DNA from: Rhizobiaceae bacterium | GTDB taxonomy: Bacteria; Pseudomonadota; Alphaproteobacteria; Rhizobiales; Rhizobiaceae | DNA length: 25,163 nt | Reading direction: 5' to 3' | Assembly (NCBI GenBank): GCA_021648425.1 | Contig: JAKISV010000017.1 | Location: 1 to 25,163, forward strand | Shown here: one piece after another, positions 6,113 through 14,986 of the stretch | Layout: each line of letters opens with the position of its first letter | Numbering within the stretch: position 1 is the first letter of the stretch | The notes under the pieces: model-generated | What the model was told of the DNA's origin: nothing | The model's input: only the letters and a program-made list of their open reading frames with translations | Databases searched by the model: none | Translations under genes and position numbers: made by a program

Positions 6113-7428
6113 TGGATCCTCTTATATTAAGCGGCCTCGTTGCCTTTTTTACAATTCTTGTGCTTTTTTCCGGCGTGTCAGTGGCCCTTGGACTGTTGAT
6201 CGTCTCAGCAGGCTTTCTCATCATTTTTGATGGCATGCGCTCCCTTGAATTGATCCCTGAAATCCTGTTCGGCAAGCTCGATAATTTTGCCCTTCTTTCG
6301 ATACCGATGTTTATCATCATGGGCACATCGATTGCCTCAACCAGGGCCGGGGCTGATCTTTATGAGGCGCTGGAGCGCTGGCTGACACGAGTACCGGGCG
6401 GTTTGGTTATTTCCAACCTTGGGGCTTGTGCCTTGTTTGCAGCAATGTCGGGTTCCAGCCCGGCAACCTGTGCTGCAATCGGTAAAATGGGCATCCCTGA
6501 AATGCGTAAAAGAGGTTATCCCGACGGGGTTGCGGCAGGGTCAATTGCGGCGGGTGGCACGCTTGGCATTCTTATTCCTCCCTCGGTGACGATGATTGTC
6601 TATGGCATTGCCACGGAAACTTCTATCGGACGGCTTTTTCTGGCGGGTGTTTTTCCCGGCCTGTTGCTGGTCGGGCTTTTTATGGCCTGGTCGCTTTATT
6701 CAACAGCGCGTTCCGGTGACCACTCTTTGCTGAGTTCACGCAGCTATAGCTGGAAAGAAAAGTTTGAGATTCTGCCACGGGTGCTGCCGTTTCTGGCAAT
6801 CATAGTTGGGGTGCTTTATGCCATGTATGGCGGCATTGCGACCCCTTCAGAAACAGCGGCCGTTGGTGCGCTTCTTACTCTTTTGATAGCTGTGGTTTTA
6901 TATAAGTTATGGAACCCGAGAGATCTGTGGGTGGTGCTGCGCGACAGCACCAGGGAAAGCGTAATGATTTTGTTCATCATCGCTGCCGCCGGGGTGTTCT
7001 CCTACATGTTGTCCAGCCTGTACATTACCCAGTCGATTGCTGAATGGATTGGAACTTTGGATGTGAACCGCTGGGTTTTGATGGGGGCAATTAACCTGTT
7101 TCTTCTGATCGCCGGATTTTTCCTGCCGCCGGTTGCGGTAATCTTGATGGCCGCTCCAATTCTTATGCCAATCATAACAACGGCAGGTTTTGACCCGATC
7201 TGGTTTGCTGTGATTTTGACAATCAATATGGAAATTGGCCTTATTTCACCGCCGGTTGGTCTTAATCTTTATGTGATCAACAGCATTGCGCCTGACATTC
7301 CGCTCAAAACCATTCTAAGAGGCTCAATGCCTTTTGTAGGCTGCATGGTGCTGGCAATTATTCTGCTTAGCCTGTTTCCCGGGATTGCCACATGGTTGCC
7401 TGAAACAATAATGGGGCCAACGATTTGA
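6112..7428 (+). CDS. matM: TRAP transporter large permease subunit (DctM family)
   Basis: A 438-aa, multi-helix (about 12 predicted segments) membrane protein of the DctM/IT superfamily. Recognisable landmarks are LLSIPMFIIMGTSIAS near residue 65, the MSGSSPATCAAIGKMGIPEM re-entrant segment near 122-141, AGGTLGILIPPSVTMIVYG, the second-half IATPSETAAVGAL, and NMEIGLISPPVGLNLYVIN near the end. It carries the transport path and is driven by an ion gradient. Its length fits the family (about 425-440 aa). It starts at the ATG that overlaps the matQ stop by one base, and its own stop overlaps the TTG start of matA by 4 nt. Substrate (malonate) is inferred from the operon. Confidence 0.9.
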   Translation: MDPLILSGLVAFFTILVLFSGVSVALGLLIVSAGFLIIFDGMRSLELIPEILFGKLDNFALLSIPMFIIMGTSIASTRAGADLYEALERWLTRVPGGLVISNLGACALFAAMSGSSPATCAAIGKMGIPEMRKRGYPDGVAAGSIAAGGTLGILIPPSVTMIVYGIATETSIGRLFLAGVFPGLLLVGLFMAWSLYSTARSGDHSLLSSRSYSWKEKFEILPRVLPFLAIIVGVLYAMYGGIATPSETAAVGALLTLLIAVVLYKLWNPRDLWVVLRDSTRESVMILFIIAAAGVFSYMLSSLYITQSIAEWIGTLDVNRWVLMGAINLFLLIAGFFLPPVAVILMAAPILMPIITTAGFDPIWFAVILTINMEIGLISPPVGLNLYVINSIAPDIPLKTILRGSMPFVGCMVLAIILLSLFPGIATWLPETIMGPTI

Positions 7429-8699
7429 GTCTTCTAGCTGATCTTTTATCGACTGCTTTCGACAGGGCATCAAGATATGTCTCTCCTGGAAAATGGGACG
7501 CGCGACCTGTTGACGAACTGGTTGCCGATCTGATCAGCAATCGGGGGGAAGTTAGTGGCATGGACCTCGCCCGACAAATACTGGACAGCTATGCAGCCAT
7601 GGAAGACGAGCAAAAGCACGAATTTTTTACACTGCTGGCTGCGGGAATGGACATTGATGCCCAGGCTGTCAGAACGACCCTTGCCACTTATGAAAACAAA
7701 CCATCAAAAGCCAGCTATAACGCATTTATGAACGCTGTTGAACCAGGCAGGCAGGAACTTATACGTCGGCTGAACCAGGCTCCCCAGGCAACTGCGGGTC
7801 TTGTTGCCATGCGTGATGATCTCATAAGAATGGCAAAAAAAAACCCTGCTTTTGCTGCGCTGGATTTGGATTTCAAACACCTGTTTACATCCTGGTTTAA
7901 TCGCGGGTTTTTGGTATTGCGGCCAATCAACTGGAAAAGTCCGGCTCATATTCTCGAAAAAATAATCGCCTACGAAGCCGTCCACACCATTGGTAGCTGG
8001 GATGAATTAAGACAAAGGTTGCAGCCTTCGGATCGGCGCTGCTTTGCGTTCTTTCATCCCTCGATGCCAGATGAACCGCTGATCTTTGTGCAGGTCGCAC
8101 TGACCCGGGGCATTTCAGATTCGATACAAAATGTTCTTGAAAATGATCGCCAAACCATCAAGGCGCAAGAAGCCGACACTGCTGTATTTTATTCAATTTC
8201 AAACTGTCAGTCCGGTCTTGCAGGCATATCTTTTGGCAACTCTTTGATAAAACAGGTGGTTGATGATCTGTCGCGTGAATTGCCCGGATTGACGAAGTTT
8301 GTCACGCTTTCACCGATCCCCGGTCTTGCCAATTGGCTTGCCAAACGGTTTGAAAGTGAAGGACACAATATCAGCCTGGATAATGAGACTCTTGCACAAT
8401 TGGCAGCCTATTATCTGATTGACGCAAAACAATCGAATGGATTACCCGTCGATTCGGTGGCCCGGTTTCATCTTGGCAATGGTGCCATGGTGCATGCCAT
8501 TCATACAAAGGCGGATTTATCTCCAGCCGGCATGGCTCAATCCCACGGCGCAATGGTCAACTATCTTTATGATCTGCCTGCGATTTCCCATAACCATGAG
8601 CTGTTTGCCAGTAAACAGGCAGTGGCTGCTTCCCCGACTGTAAAGGCGCTTGCGCGAAAGATTACAACACCGGCAGAAAAGGAAAAACTCAATGTCTAA
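7425..8699 (+). CDS. matA: Malonyl-CoA decarboxylase
   Basis: A 424-aa enzyme that converts malonyl-CoA to acetyl-CoA and CO2. The N-terminal half is the helical MCD domain. The C-terminal half is the GNAT-like catalytic domain, with TLSPIPGLANWL (serine at residue 296) and RFHLGNGA (histidine 349), which match the catalytic Ser/His of the family, and a conserved AQSHGAMVNYLYDL near the end. The start is TTG at 7425, overlapping the matM stop (TTGA). No in-frame ATG lies close to it, and the N-terminal sequence MSLLADLLSTAFDRA fits a natural protein start. A weak start together with the overlap suggests expression by translational coupling. The next gene encodes the malonyl-CoA synthetase, so the pair forms the MatAB pathway. 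Confidence 0.92.
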   Translation: MSLLADLLSTAFDRASRYVSPGKWDARPVDELVADLISNRGEVSGMDLARQILDSYAAMEDEQKHEFFTLLAAGMDIDAQAVRTTLATYENKPSKASYNAFMNAVEPGRQELIRRLNQAPQATAGLVAMRDDLIRMAKKNPAFAALDLDFKHLFTSWFNRGFLVLRPINWKSPAHILEKIIAYEAVHTIGSWDELRQRLQPSDRRCFAFFHPSMPDEPLIFVQVALTRGISDSIQNVLENDRQTIKAQEADTAVFYSISNCQSGLAGISFGNSLIKQVVDDLSRELPGLTKFVTLSPIPGLANWLAKRFESEGHNISLDNETLAQLAAYYLIDAKQSNGLPVDSVARFHLGNGAMVHAIHTKADLSPAGMAQSHGAMVNYLYDLPAISHNHELFASKQAVAASPTVKALARKITTPAEKEKLNV

Positions 8700-10203
8700 T
8701 CTCCTTTTTGATAATTTGTTTGCTGGTCATGCGGGTAAAAAAACTGCGTTTTTACATTTACCCGATGGCAGAACTATCAGCCATGGCGAGTTTCTGCAGA
8801 TGGCTGGCCGTTTTGCAAATACCTTTACCCGGATGGGCCTTACACCAGGTGAGCGGGTAGCCCTACAGGTTGAAAAATCCCCGCAGGCACTTGCTGTTTA
8901 TGCGGCTTGCGTACAAGCTGGTTTAGTATTTCTGCCGCTTAATACCGCCTATACCGCTAATGAGGTTTTGTATTTTATTGAAAACAGCGGGGCAAAACTT
9001 TTCATCTGTCAGGGCTCCAGAAAAGATGAACTTGCTGAGGCTGTAAAACAAACCTGCGCGTCACTTGAGACTTTGAATATCGATGGAAGCGGTACATTTG
9101 CAACCCGTGCCAACAACAGTAACGATGTCTTTATACCGGTTGATTGTGATGGGGAGAGCCTGGCCGCATTATTGTACACTTCCGGCACCACAGGGCGCTC
9201 TAAAGGCGCAATGCTTACCCATAATAACCTGCTTTCCAACGCGCAAACCCTGGCAGATATCTGGAAATTTTCCGCTGATGACGTTCTGCTCCATGCGCTA
9301 CCGATATTTCATACCCACGGACTATTTGTAGCGACCAATGTTACACTTGTTGCAGGTGGGTCCATGTTGTTTTTGCCGAAATTTGATCAAGATGAAATGA
9401 TCAAAAATATGGCGCGGGCAACAACAATGATGGGAGTGCCGACATTCTACACCAGACTTCTAAACGACCCGCGATTTGATCGCGAACTGACAAGCCACAT
9501 GCGGTTGTTTGTGTCTGGAAGCGCCCCGCTTCTTAGCGAGACCCATGTGCAATTTGAGGAAAAAACCGGCCACCGGATTCTGGAACGCTATGGCATGACC
9601 GAAACCAATATGAATACGTCAAACCCCTATGATGGAGAGCGCCGCGCGGGCACTGTCGGACTACCCTTGCCTGGAGTAGAGCTAAAGATCACCGACGCAA
9701 CAACCGGCACTACTCTGGCAGATGGCACAATCGGTGAGATTGAAGTGCGCGGCCCCAATGTCTTTAAAGGCTATTGGCAAATGCCCGAAAAAACAGCTGA
9801 AGAATTGCGTGGGGATGGTTTTTTTATTACGGGAGATCTGGGGCTGATTGATGAGCAGGGATATGTTCATATCGTTGGCCGCAACAAGGATATGATTATT
9901 TCCGGGGGATATAATATTTATCCCAAGGAGATTGAATCATTGCTAGATGAACAGCCCGATATTCTTGAAAGCGCAGTGATCGGCGTTCCCCATCCTGATT
10001 TTGGTGAAACAGTTGTTGGCATTATCGTTGCCGCCAATGGTTCCACGCCAGATTTTGATCACATAACCAGGAGCATCAGTAAATCACTTGCCCGATATAA
10101 ATTGCCAAAAAAACTGGTTGTTGTTCCTGACCTGCCAAGAAACACCATGGGGAAAGTTCAAAAAAAACTGCTGCGGGAAAAGTACAAGAGCGACTTTATG
10201 TAA
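8692..10203 (+). CDS. matB: Malonyl-CoA synthetase (malonate--CoA ligase)
   Basis: A 503-aa member of the acyl-adenylate (ANL) superfamily that activates malonate with ATP and CoA. Motifs: ATP loop LYTSGTTGRSKGAMLTHNN (161-179), HTHGLFVATN, core motif ERYGMTETNMNTSNPYDGER, GDLG, hinge GRNKDMIISGGYNIYPKEIE, and the C-terminal catalytic lysine in TMGKVQKK (K488). The NMNTSNPY-DGERRAGTVG segment is characteristic of MatB-type enzymes. ATG 8692 is chosen over an earlier in-frame start at 8650. It lies 8 nt inside the matA 3' end, has AGAAAAGGAAAA upstream, and gives the normal N-terminus (MSNLLFDNLF). With matA it turns imported malonate into acetyl-CoA. It ends the operon; the next genes run on the opposite strand. 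Confidence 0.93.
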   Translation: MSNLLFDNLFAGHAGKKTAFLHLPDGRTISHGEFLQMAGRFANTFTRMGLTPGERVALQVEKSPQALAVYAACVQAGLVFLPLNTAYTANEVLYFIENSGAKLFICQGSRKDELAEAVKQTCASLETLNIDGSGTFATRANNSNDVFIPVDCDGESLAALLYTSGTTGRSKGAMLTHNNLLSNAQTLADIWKFSADDVLLHALPIFHTHGLFVATNVTLVAGGSMLFLPKFDQDEMIKNMARATTMMGVPTFYTRLLNDPRFDRELTSHMRLFVSGSAPLLSETHVQFEEKTGHRILERYGMTETNMNTSNPYDGERRAGTVGLPLPGVELKITDATTGTTLADGTIGEIEVRGPNVFKGYWQMPEKTAEELRGDGFFITGDLGLIDEQGYVHIVGRNKDMIISGGYNIYPKEIESLLDEQPDILESAVIGVPHPDFGETVVGIIVAANGSTPDFDHITRSISKSLARYKLPKKLVVVPDLPRNTMGKVQKKLLREKYKSDFM

Positions 10204-10229
10204 GGCCGGCAATTGAATCTGGAGCTCTC

Positions 10230-10376
10230 TCAAGGAGCATCATCATCGTCCAGAATGCGCTGCGCGGCGCCGTCCATATCTTCATATTGATTGCTTTTTA
10301 AACTCCAGATAAACGCGGCAAGGCCCAGTGCGCCCAGGCCCAAAGCAATCGGAATAAGGATCAGCAGGTTATTCAT
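10230..10376 (-). CDS. ccoS: cbb3-type oxidase assembly protein CcoS
   Basis: A 48-aa protein: start MNNLLILIPIALGLGALGLA, then a single membrane helix, FIWSLKSNQYEDMDG and an acidic tail (RILDDDDAP). The WS-x-K-x-x-Q[YF]-[ED]D-[ML]-[DE]G pattern is diagnostic of CcoS, needed for cofactor (heme and copper) insertion into CcoN. ATG 10376 overlaps the ccoI stop by 4 nt (ATGA type), and this is the last gene of ccoGHIS. It ends 26 bp before the convergent matB stop. Confidence 0.93.
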   Translation of the reverse strand: MNNLLILIPIALGLGALGLAAFIWSLKSNQYEDMDGAAQRILDDDDAP

Positions 10377-12703
10377 GCCTGTTCAACAACCGTTTTCTGG
10401 TTTGAATTTAATTTATCCATTGAAAGGTTTCCCGTTTTTGTGTCGGTAGTTTTCCCAATTCCCCCACCTGCATTAAGCCGCATACTGTTGGCTACCACAA
10501 CAATTGATGATGCCGACATGGCTATAGCTGCAATCAATGGCGTAATGTACCCGGCCATGGCAAATGGTATGGCAACGGAATTATAAGCGATTGCCAGGGC
10601 GAAATTTTGACGCACCAGCCGCCCGGTTCGTTTGGCAATTTTCAACGTAAATGGCACGGCAAGCAGACTTTGTCTGGTAAATACAAAATCAGCGCTTTGG
10701 CGGGCAATGTCGCAGGCATCTGCCGGTGCAATGGAAACATGAGCTGCAGCAAGAGCAGGCGAATCATTCAAACCATCACCAACCATCAGCACTTTATCAC
10801 CCGCCATTTGAACCTGATTAATCCGTTCAATTTTATCGGTGGGAGACTGGCCATACCGAAATTCACTGACGCCCAGTTGTTGGGCCACTTTAGTTACGCG
10901 GTCACTGCTGTCCCCGGAAATTATTTCCAGTGCAATGCCTGTCCTCGTCAGTTCGGTTATCGTTTCAGGAGCTTCACTCCTGAGTTCTTCATCAATATCA
11001 AACCTGGCAATCGGGCTGCCTGCCAGTGCAAAACCCAGGCCCGTTGCAGACAATTGGTCATTCCGGTTTTCAACGCAGGCAATTTCTTTCACCCAGTTTA
11101 TTTCACCCAGTCGCGCAAGTGTGCCATTGACCCACCCCTCAACACCCGCTCCGGGAACTTCTTCAATATTTTCAACAACGCCACTTTGAGGCTGGGTCAA
11201 ATAATCAGCAACGGCTCTGGAGAAAGGATGACTGGAATTCACTGCCAGCGCTTTAGCAATACCCGCCTGGCTGTCTTCACCAATTGTCGAGGCTTTCACC
11301 TTGGGTCTGCCATTTGTTAATGTGCCGGTTTTGTCGAACATTATTCGGTCAACTTCCTCCAGTCGTTCAAACCCGGAGCCATCGCGAATTAATATTCCTT
11401 CTTTAAACAATCGTCGCGCGCCTATGACATGCACTACCGGAACCGCCAGCCCCAGCGCACAGGGGCAGGTGATAATCAGCACGGATATCGCCACATAGAC
11501 CGATAGATGCCAATCGCCACCGGTAACAATCATCCAGCCGATAAATGCCAGCGCCGCCAGCAGATGCACGGCTGGTGCATAGATCTGTGCCATTTTGTCA
11601 GCAATCCGCGTAAAGCGACCCCGGCCGTTTTCCGCCGCTTCCATCAGGCGGGTGATTTCCGCCAGGAACGAATGACTGGCGTCACGCAGAACACGAATAT
11701 CAATCAGGCCGGTCAGGTTCATCGTGCCCGCTTCAACCTGTGATCCTGTTTTTACCACCACCGGAACGCTCTCGCCGGTAACCAGCGAACGGTCCATATC
11801 ACTTCGCCCCTTGATTACCACCCCATCAACCGCCACCCGCTCACCAGGCTTGATACGAAGAACCATATCCGGTTGAATTTCGTTTAATCCGATATAGGAT
11901 GTTGAAGCGTTTTTACTGACAAGTGTGGCACCTTTTGCAGACAGGCGACTGAGCTGAACCACCGAGTTTCGTGCTTTTTCTCGCATAAGATTATCGAGAT
12001 ATCGCCCGATCAGCAGAAAAAACAGCAATGTCACCGCTGCATCAAAATAGGCTTCCCTGCCGCCAACCATGCTTTCATAAATACTCATCCCAAGAGCCAT
12101 CAGCACTGCCAGCGAGATTGGAACATCCATATTAAGGCGTTTAGCCTTCAGTGCGCTTAGCGCTGAATGATAAAACGGGCGACCGGAAAACAACACGGCA
12201 GGAACAGCGATAACGCCGGAAATCAGATGAAACAGTTTTGCCGTTTCTCCATCAGCCCCCGCCCACACCGAAATCGATAACAGCATGATATTAACTGCGG
12301 CAAATCCGGCCACCGCCAATGCAATCAACAGGTTTTTACTGCTGTTGTCAGAATGGACATCAGCCGTGTTTGCCAGATCAAAAAGCGAATGCTCAAATCC
12401 CGCATCACTTATTGTATGATCAATTTTAGAAATATTACCGGCGCCTTTGCGCCACACAACACTAACTTTCTTCAAGCTTAGGTTTGCGCGTACCTGGCTG
12501 ACAAATGGCAGTTTCCCGATATTATTTTCAAGCGATCGGATACAACTGATGCAATGCATACCAGGTACAATAAAGTCGGTTTGATAATTTTTCTCATCGA
12601 TCACGCTGGAGGAAGCGAGCAGCTCGCATTCAGCTATATTGTCATAAACCTGTTTTTGCGCCAATGGCGGGTTTTCACTATGTCGGGCATCCAAATGCAT
12701 CAC
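10373..12703 (-). CDS. ccoI: Copper-exporting P1B-type ATPase for cbb3 oxidase (CcoI/FixI)
   Basis: A 776-aa heavy-metal P-type ATPase. N-terminal metal-binding domain with GMHCISC (C51, C54), then eight expected membrane helices. Catalytic landmarks: TGES (309-312, actuator), CPC (413-415, in the membrane metal site), DKTGT (457-461, phosphorylated Asp), SHP (491-493) and GDGLND (642-647). All key residues are intact. CcoI-type pumps move Cu(I) across the inner membrane for assembly of the heme-copper centre of CcoN, and are not general detoxification pumps. The gene overlaps ccoH upstream and ccoS downstream by 4 nt each, so ccoG-H-I-S is one coupled unit. N-terminal residues 1-40 precede the HMA domain and are not conserved in any way I recognise. 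Confidence 0.94.
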   Translation of the reverse strand: MMHLDARHSENPPLAQKQVYDNIAECELLASSSVIDEKNYQTDFIVPGMHCISCIRSLENNIGKLPFVSQVRANLSLKKVSVVWRKGAGNISKIDHTISDAGFEHSLFDLANTADVHSDNSSKNLLIALAVAGFAAVNIMLLSISVWAGADGETAKLFHLISGVIAVPAVLFSGRPFYHSALSALKAKRLNMDVPISLAVLMALGMSIYESMVGGREAYFDAAVTLLFFLLIGRYLDNLMREKARNSVVQLSRLSAKGATLVSKNASTSYIGLNEIQPDMVLRIKPGERVAVDGVVIKGRSDMDRSLVTGESVPVVVKTGSQVEAGTMNLTGLIDIRVLRDASHSFLAEITRLMEAAENGRGRFTRIADKMAQIYAPAVHLLAALAFIGWMIVTGGDWHLSVYVAISVLIITCPCALGLAVPVVHVIGARRLFKEGILIRDGSGFERLEEVDRIMFDKTGTLTNGRPKVKASTIGEDSQAGIAKALAVNSSHPFSRAVADYLTQPQSGVVENIEEVPGAGVEGWVNGTLARLGEINWVKEIACVENRNDQLSATGLGFALAGSPIARFDIDEELRSEAPETITELTRTGIALEIISGDSSDRVTKVAQQLGVSEFRYGQSPTDKIERINQVQMAGDKVLMVGDGLNDSPALAAAHVSIAPADACDIARQSADFVFTRQSLLAVPFTLKIAKRTGRLVRQNFALAIAYNSVAIPFAMAGYITPLIAAIAMSASSIVVVANSMRLNAGGGIGKTTDTKTGNLSMDKLNSNQKTVVEQA

Positions 12704-13221
12704 ATTTTACCAATACCATTTTCATCCACAACAAACCGCCCCTCAATATAGTATTGCTCTTCACCATCGCTATTGAGCTTAAAACCCCAAAGCCCCGCTG
12801 AAAGCTCTACATTGGTTTCATAGCGCCCACTACCTTTGTGCAGCAGGATAACATCTACGTCCTGATTTTCAGAAACCGGCCTGCCAATTGTCGCCTGCAA
12901 TTTATCGATAATTACCGGTTGTTTATCCCTATCACTCATCGAGATTTCCAGAATATTATTGGAATAGGCAAATTTCATTTGCCATCCGCGCGCTTTTTGC
13001 CTGGCAGCGGCAGCGATCTTGTCATTATATTGCTGGCTTTCCACATAGCTGTTTTTCACCACCAGTCCGGTCCAGCTTTTTGTTGCAAACCAGGCCAGGG
13101 AAAAATTAGCCGTTATGATCACCGCAAAAAAAGCAAGGACCATTGCCAGCACATGGTAACCCGTCAGTTTGCGTGGGTTTTCTCCAACCAGTGGAAGGCC
13201 CCCATTGTTGTGGTCACTCAT
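12700..13221 (-). CDS. ccoH: FixH/CcoH family cbb3 assembly protein
   Basis: A 173-aa protein with a cytoplasmic N-terminus (about residues 1-20), one membrane helix (22-45; YHVLAMVLAFFAVIITANFS), then the conserved SWTGLVVKNSYVESQQYN motif and a periplasmic beta-rich domain ending in YYIEGRFVVDENGIGKM. The W-T-G-L-V-V-x-N-S-Y segment is the FixH hallmark. The protein assists assembly or stability of the cbb3 oxidase, possibly together with CcoI copper delivery. It overlaps ccoG by 4 nt at its start and ccoI by 4 nt at its end. Confidence 0.93.
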   Translation of the reverse strand: MSDHNNGGLPLVGENPRKLTGYHVLAMVLAFFAVIITANFSLAWFATKSWTGLVVKNSYVESQQYNDKIAAAARQKARGWQMKFAYSNNILEISMSDRDKQPVIIDKLQATIGRPVSENQDVDVILLHKGSGRYETNVELSAGLWGFKLNSDGEEQYYIEGRFVVDENGIGKM

Positions 13222-14777
13222 TGTCCAACTCCTTTAGGGGCAACAAAATTTGCGTTATAGACGCTGCGCTCACCATTTTCGATTGTCTCACTCACAGATA
13301 TTTTGAACGCGGTATTCTCAGACATCAATGAAGATCGTGGTGCCCTAATATATATTTTCACGGCAAGCAGCTGATTGGATTTTACATCAAACACCGTACT
13401 TTGACCAATGCTGTGATTGCTACCAGCCAATTTCATGCTGGCGCCCTCAAGTCCTTCTATTTCAAGCTTGAACGATCTGGGAACCGTCTTCATATTGAGT
13501 ATTTTTACCTCGTACCCGTTGCGTATTGAATTGTCGCTGAGCACCACAAATATTGGATTCCTGTCGTGCAGAACAATAACATCCATCCGATCACGCACAG
13601 CCAGCATGACCAGCATCGCCAAACCAATTGCCGAATATAGCCCCACATATATCCAGGTGCGCGGGCGCAAAACCGTACGCCAGCTGTTGGTGACAAAGTA
13701 CGATTTCAGTTTACCGTTTTTATCTCGAACTTTTTCCGGGAGAATTTCACTCTCGCTGGTGGCACCGGCCAGCATCATATTCTGATTATAACTGGACAGA
13801 GTAGCGTAGGAGATCAATCCCTTCTCAAAACCGATCTTGTTCATCACACTGTCGCAGGCATCAATACACAAGGCACAGGTAATGCACTCCAGTTGCTGAC
13901 CATCGCGAATATCAATGCCCATCGGGCACACGGCAACACAGGCATTGCAATCAACACAATCGCCCACCGGCTCACCGGCCTTTTTCATCTTTTTGGCATG
14001 GCGCGAACGCGGCTCGCCACGCCAGTCATTGTATGTAACCGTCAGCGAGTTTTCATCCAGCATCGCCGCCTGAATACGTGGCCATGGACACATATAGGTG
14101 CAGACCTGTTCACGCATCCAGCCGCCAAATGTATAAGTCGTGGCCGCAAGCACCCCAACCGTGGCATAGGCCACAAAAGCCGCATCCCCCATAACAAAAT
14201 CACGCGCAAGCTGGGGCGCATCAGCAAAATAGAAAATCCAGGCACCACCTGTTGCAATAGAGATAATAAGCCAAACGATATGTTTGGCGCTGCGTTTACT
14301 GATTTTCGACAAATTCCACGGTGCGGCATCCAGTTTGATGCGCGCATTGCGGTCACCTTCAAAATAGCGCTCCACAACAAGAAACAAGTCCACCCAGATA
14401 GTTTGCGGGCAGCTATAACCGCACCAGGCGCGCCCCACGGTGGAAGTCACTAAAAACAGCGCAATACCGGCCATCACCAGCATACCCGCCACATAATAAA
14501 ACTCCTGAGGCCATATCTCGATAAAGAAAAAGTAAAACCGTCGATTGGCCAGATCAACCAGAACCGCCTGATCGGGTGCAAATTCACCACGGTCCCATCT
14601 GATCCAGGGCGTCAGGTAATAAATTCCAAGCGTAATCCCCATCAAAAGCCACTTGAAACTGCGGAAACTGCCGATTACCCGTTTAGGATGGATTCGCTTG
14701 CGTGCAGAATAAAGCGGCTGCTGTTTTTCGCGCTTGTTCACCGCCTCAACATCAAACTGTTCGAGTTTTTCACTCAT
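13218..14777 (-). CDS. ccoG: Cytochrome c oxidase accessory protein CcoG (FixG/RdxA)
   Basis: A 519-aa polyferredoxin-like membrane protein. Five or so hydrophobic helices surround a CGYSCPQTIW motif (C119, C123) and a CTYMCPWPRIQ motif (C226, C230). Two 4Fe-4S clusters follow: C274xxC277xxC280xxxC284P and C298xxC301xxC304xxxC308. A C-terminal Ig-like FixG domain runs from about residue 405 to the end. Members are thought to reduce Cu(II) to Cu(I) for oxidase assembly. First gene of the ccoGHIS unit; a FNR/FixK-like box lies about 170 bp upstream. Confidence 0.94.
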   Translation of the reverse strand: MSEKLEQFDVEAVNKREKQQPLYSARKRIHPKRVIGSFRSFKWLLMGITLGIYYLTPWIRWDRGEFAPDQAVLVDLANRRFYFFFIEIWPQEFYYVAGMLVMAGIALFLVTSTVGRAWCGYSCPQTIWVDLFLVVERYFEGDRNARIKLDAAPWNLSKISKRSAKHIVWLIISIATGGAWIFYFADAPQLARDFVMGDAAFVAYATVGVLAATTYTFGGWMREQVCTYMCPWPRIQAAMLDENSLTVTYNDWRGEPRSRHAKKMKKAGEPVGDCVDCNACVAVCPMGIDIRDGQQLECITCALCIDACDSVMNKIGFEKGLISYATLSSYNQNMMLAGATSESEILPEKVRDKNGKLKSYFVTNSWRTVLRPRTWIYVGLYSAIGLAMLVMLAVRDRMDVIVLHDRNPIFVVLSDNSIRNGYEVKILNMKTVPRSFKLEIEGLEGASMKLAGSNHSIGQSTVFDVKSNQLLAVKIYIRAPRSSLMSENTAFKISVSETIENGERSVYNANFVAPKGVGQ

Positions 14778-14923
14778 AAGATCGGCCTTACATTTACTAC
14801 GGGCATTTCTTGCAGAATTATCAAAACGGGATTGAGCGCTTCATCTAAATTAAACTTATCGTTTGCTCTGCTATTTACAAAGACCTGAAAGCACGCATTT
14901 TGTTGGGTGAATATCACATCAGA

Positions 14924-14962
14924 AGTATATCAATCCCTGTATATTACATTGACCTGCATCAA
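14924..14962 (-). promoter_or_regulatory. FNR/FixK box and -10 for ccoGHIS
   Basis: On the minus strand TTGATGCAGGTCAA (14962-14949) matches the FNR/FixK consensus TTGAT-N4-ATCAA at 9 of 10 positions. TATACT (14929-14924), a 5/6 -10 match, begins about 26 bp from the box centre, roughly the spacing of class II activation. It faces ccoG (start 14777). Oxygen-responsive activation is what is known for cbb3 assembly genes in rhizobia; the exact regulator (FnrL, FixK) is not visible here. Confidence 0.7.
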
Positions 14963-14986
14963 GCCTGAGGATGAACAAAAATCCGT

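Noticed and set aside
10204..10229. Bidirectional terminator between matB and ccoS
   Set aside because: Only 26 bp with a GAGCTC palindrome; no stable stem with a T-run.
10607..11320. 237-aa plus-strand ORF inside ccoI
   Set aside because: Lies opposite a fully conserved P-type ATPase; low-complexity composition, no domain; antisense shadow.
13893..14453. 186-aa plus-strand ORF inside ccoG
   Set aside because: Antisense of the conserved CcoG cluster region; no recognisable domain.
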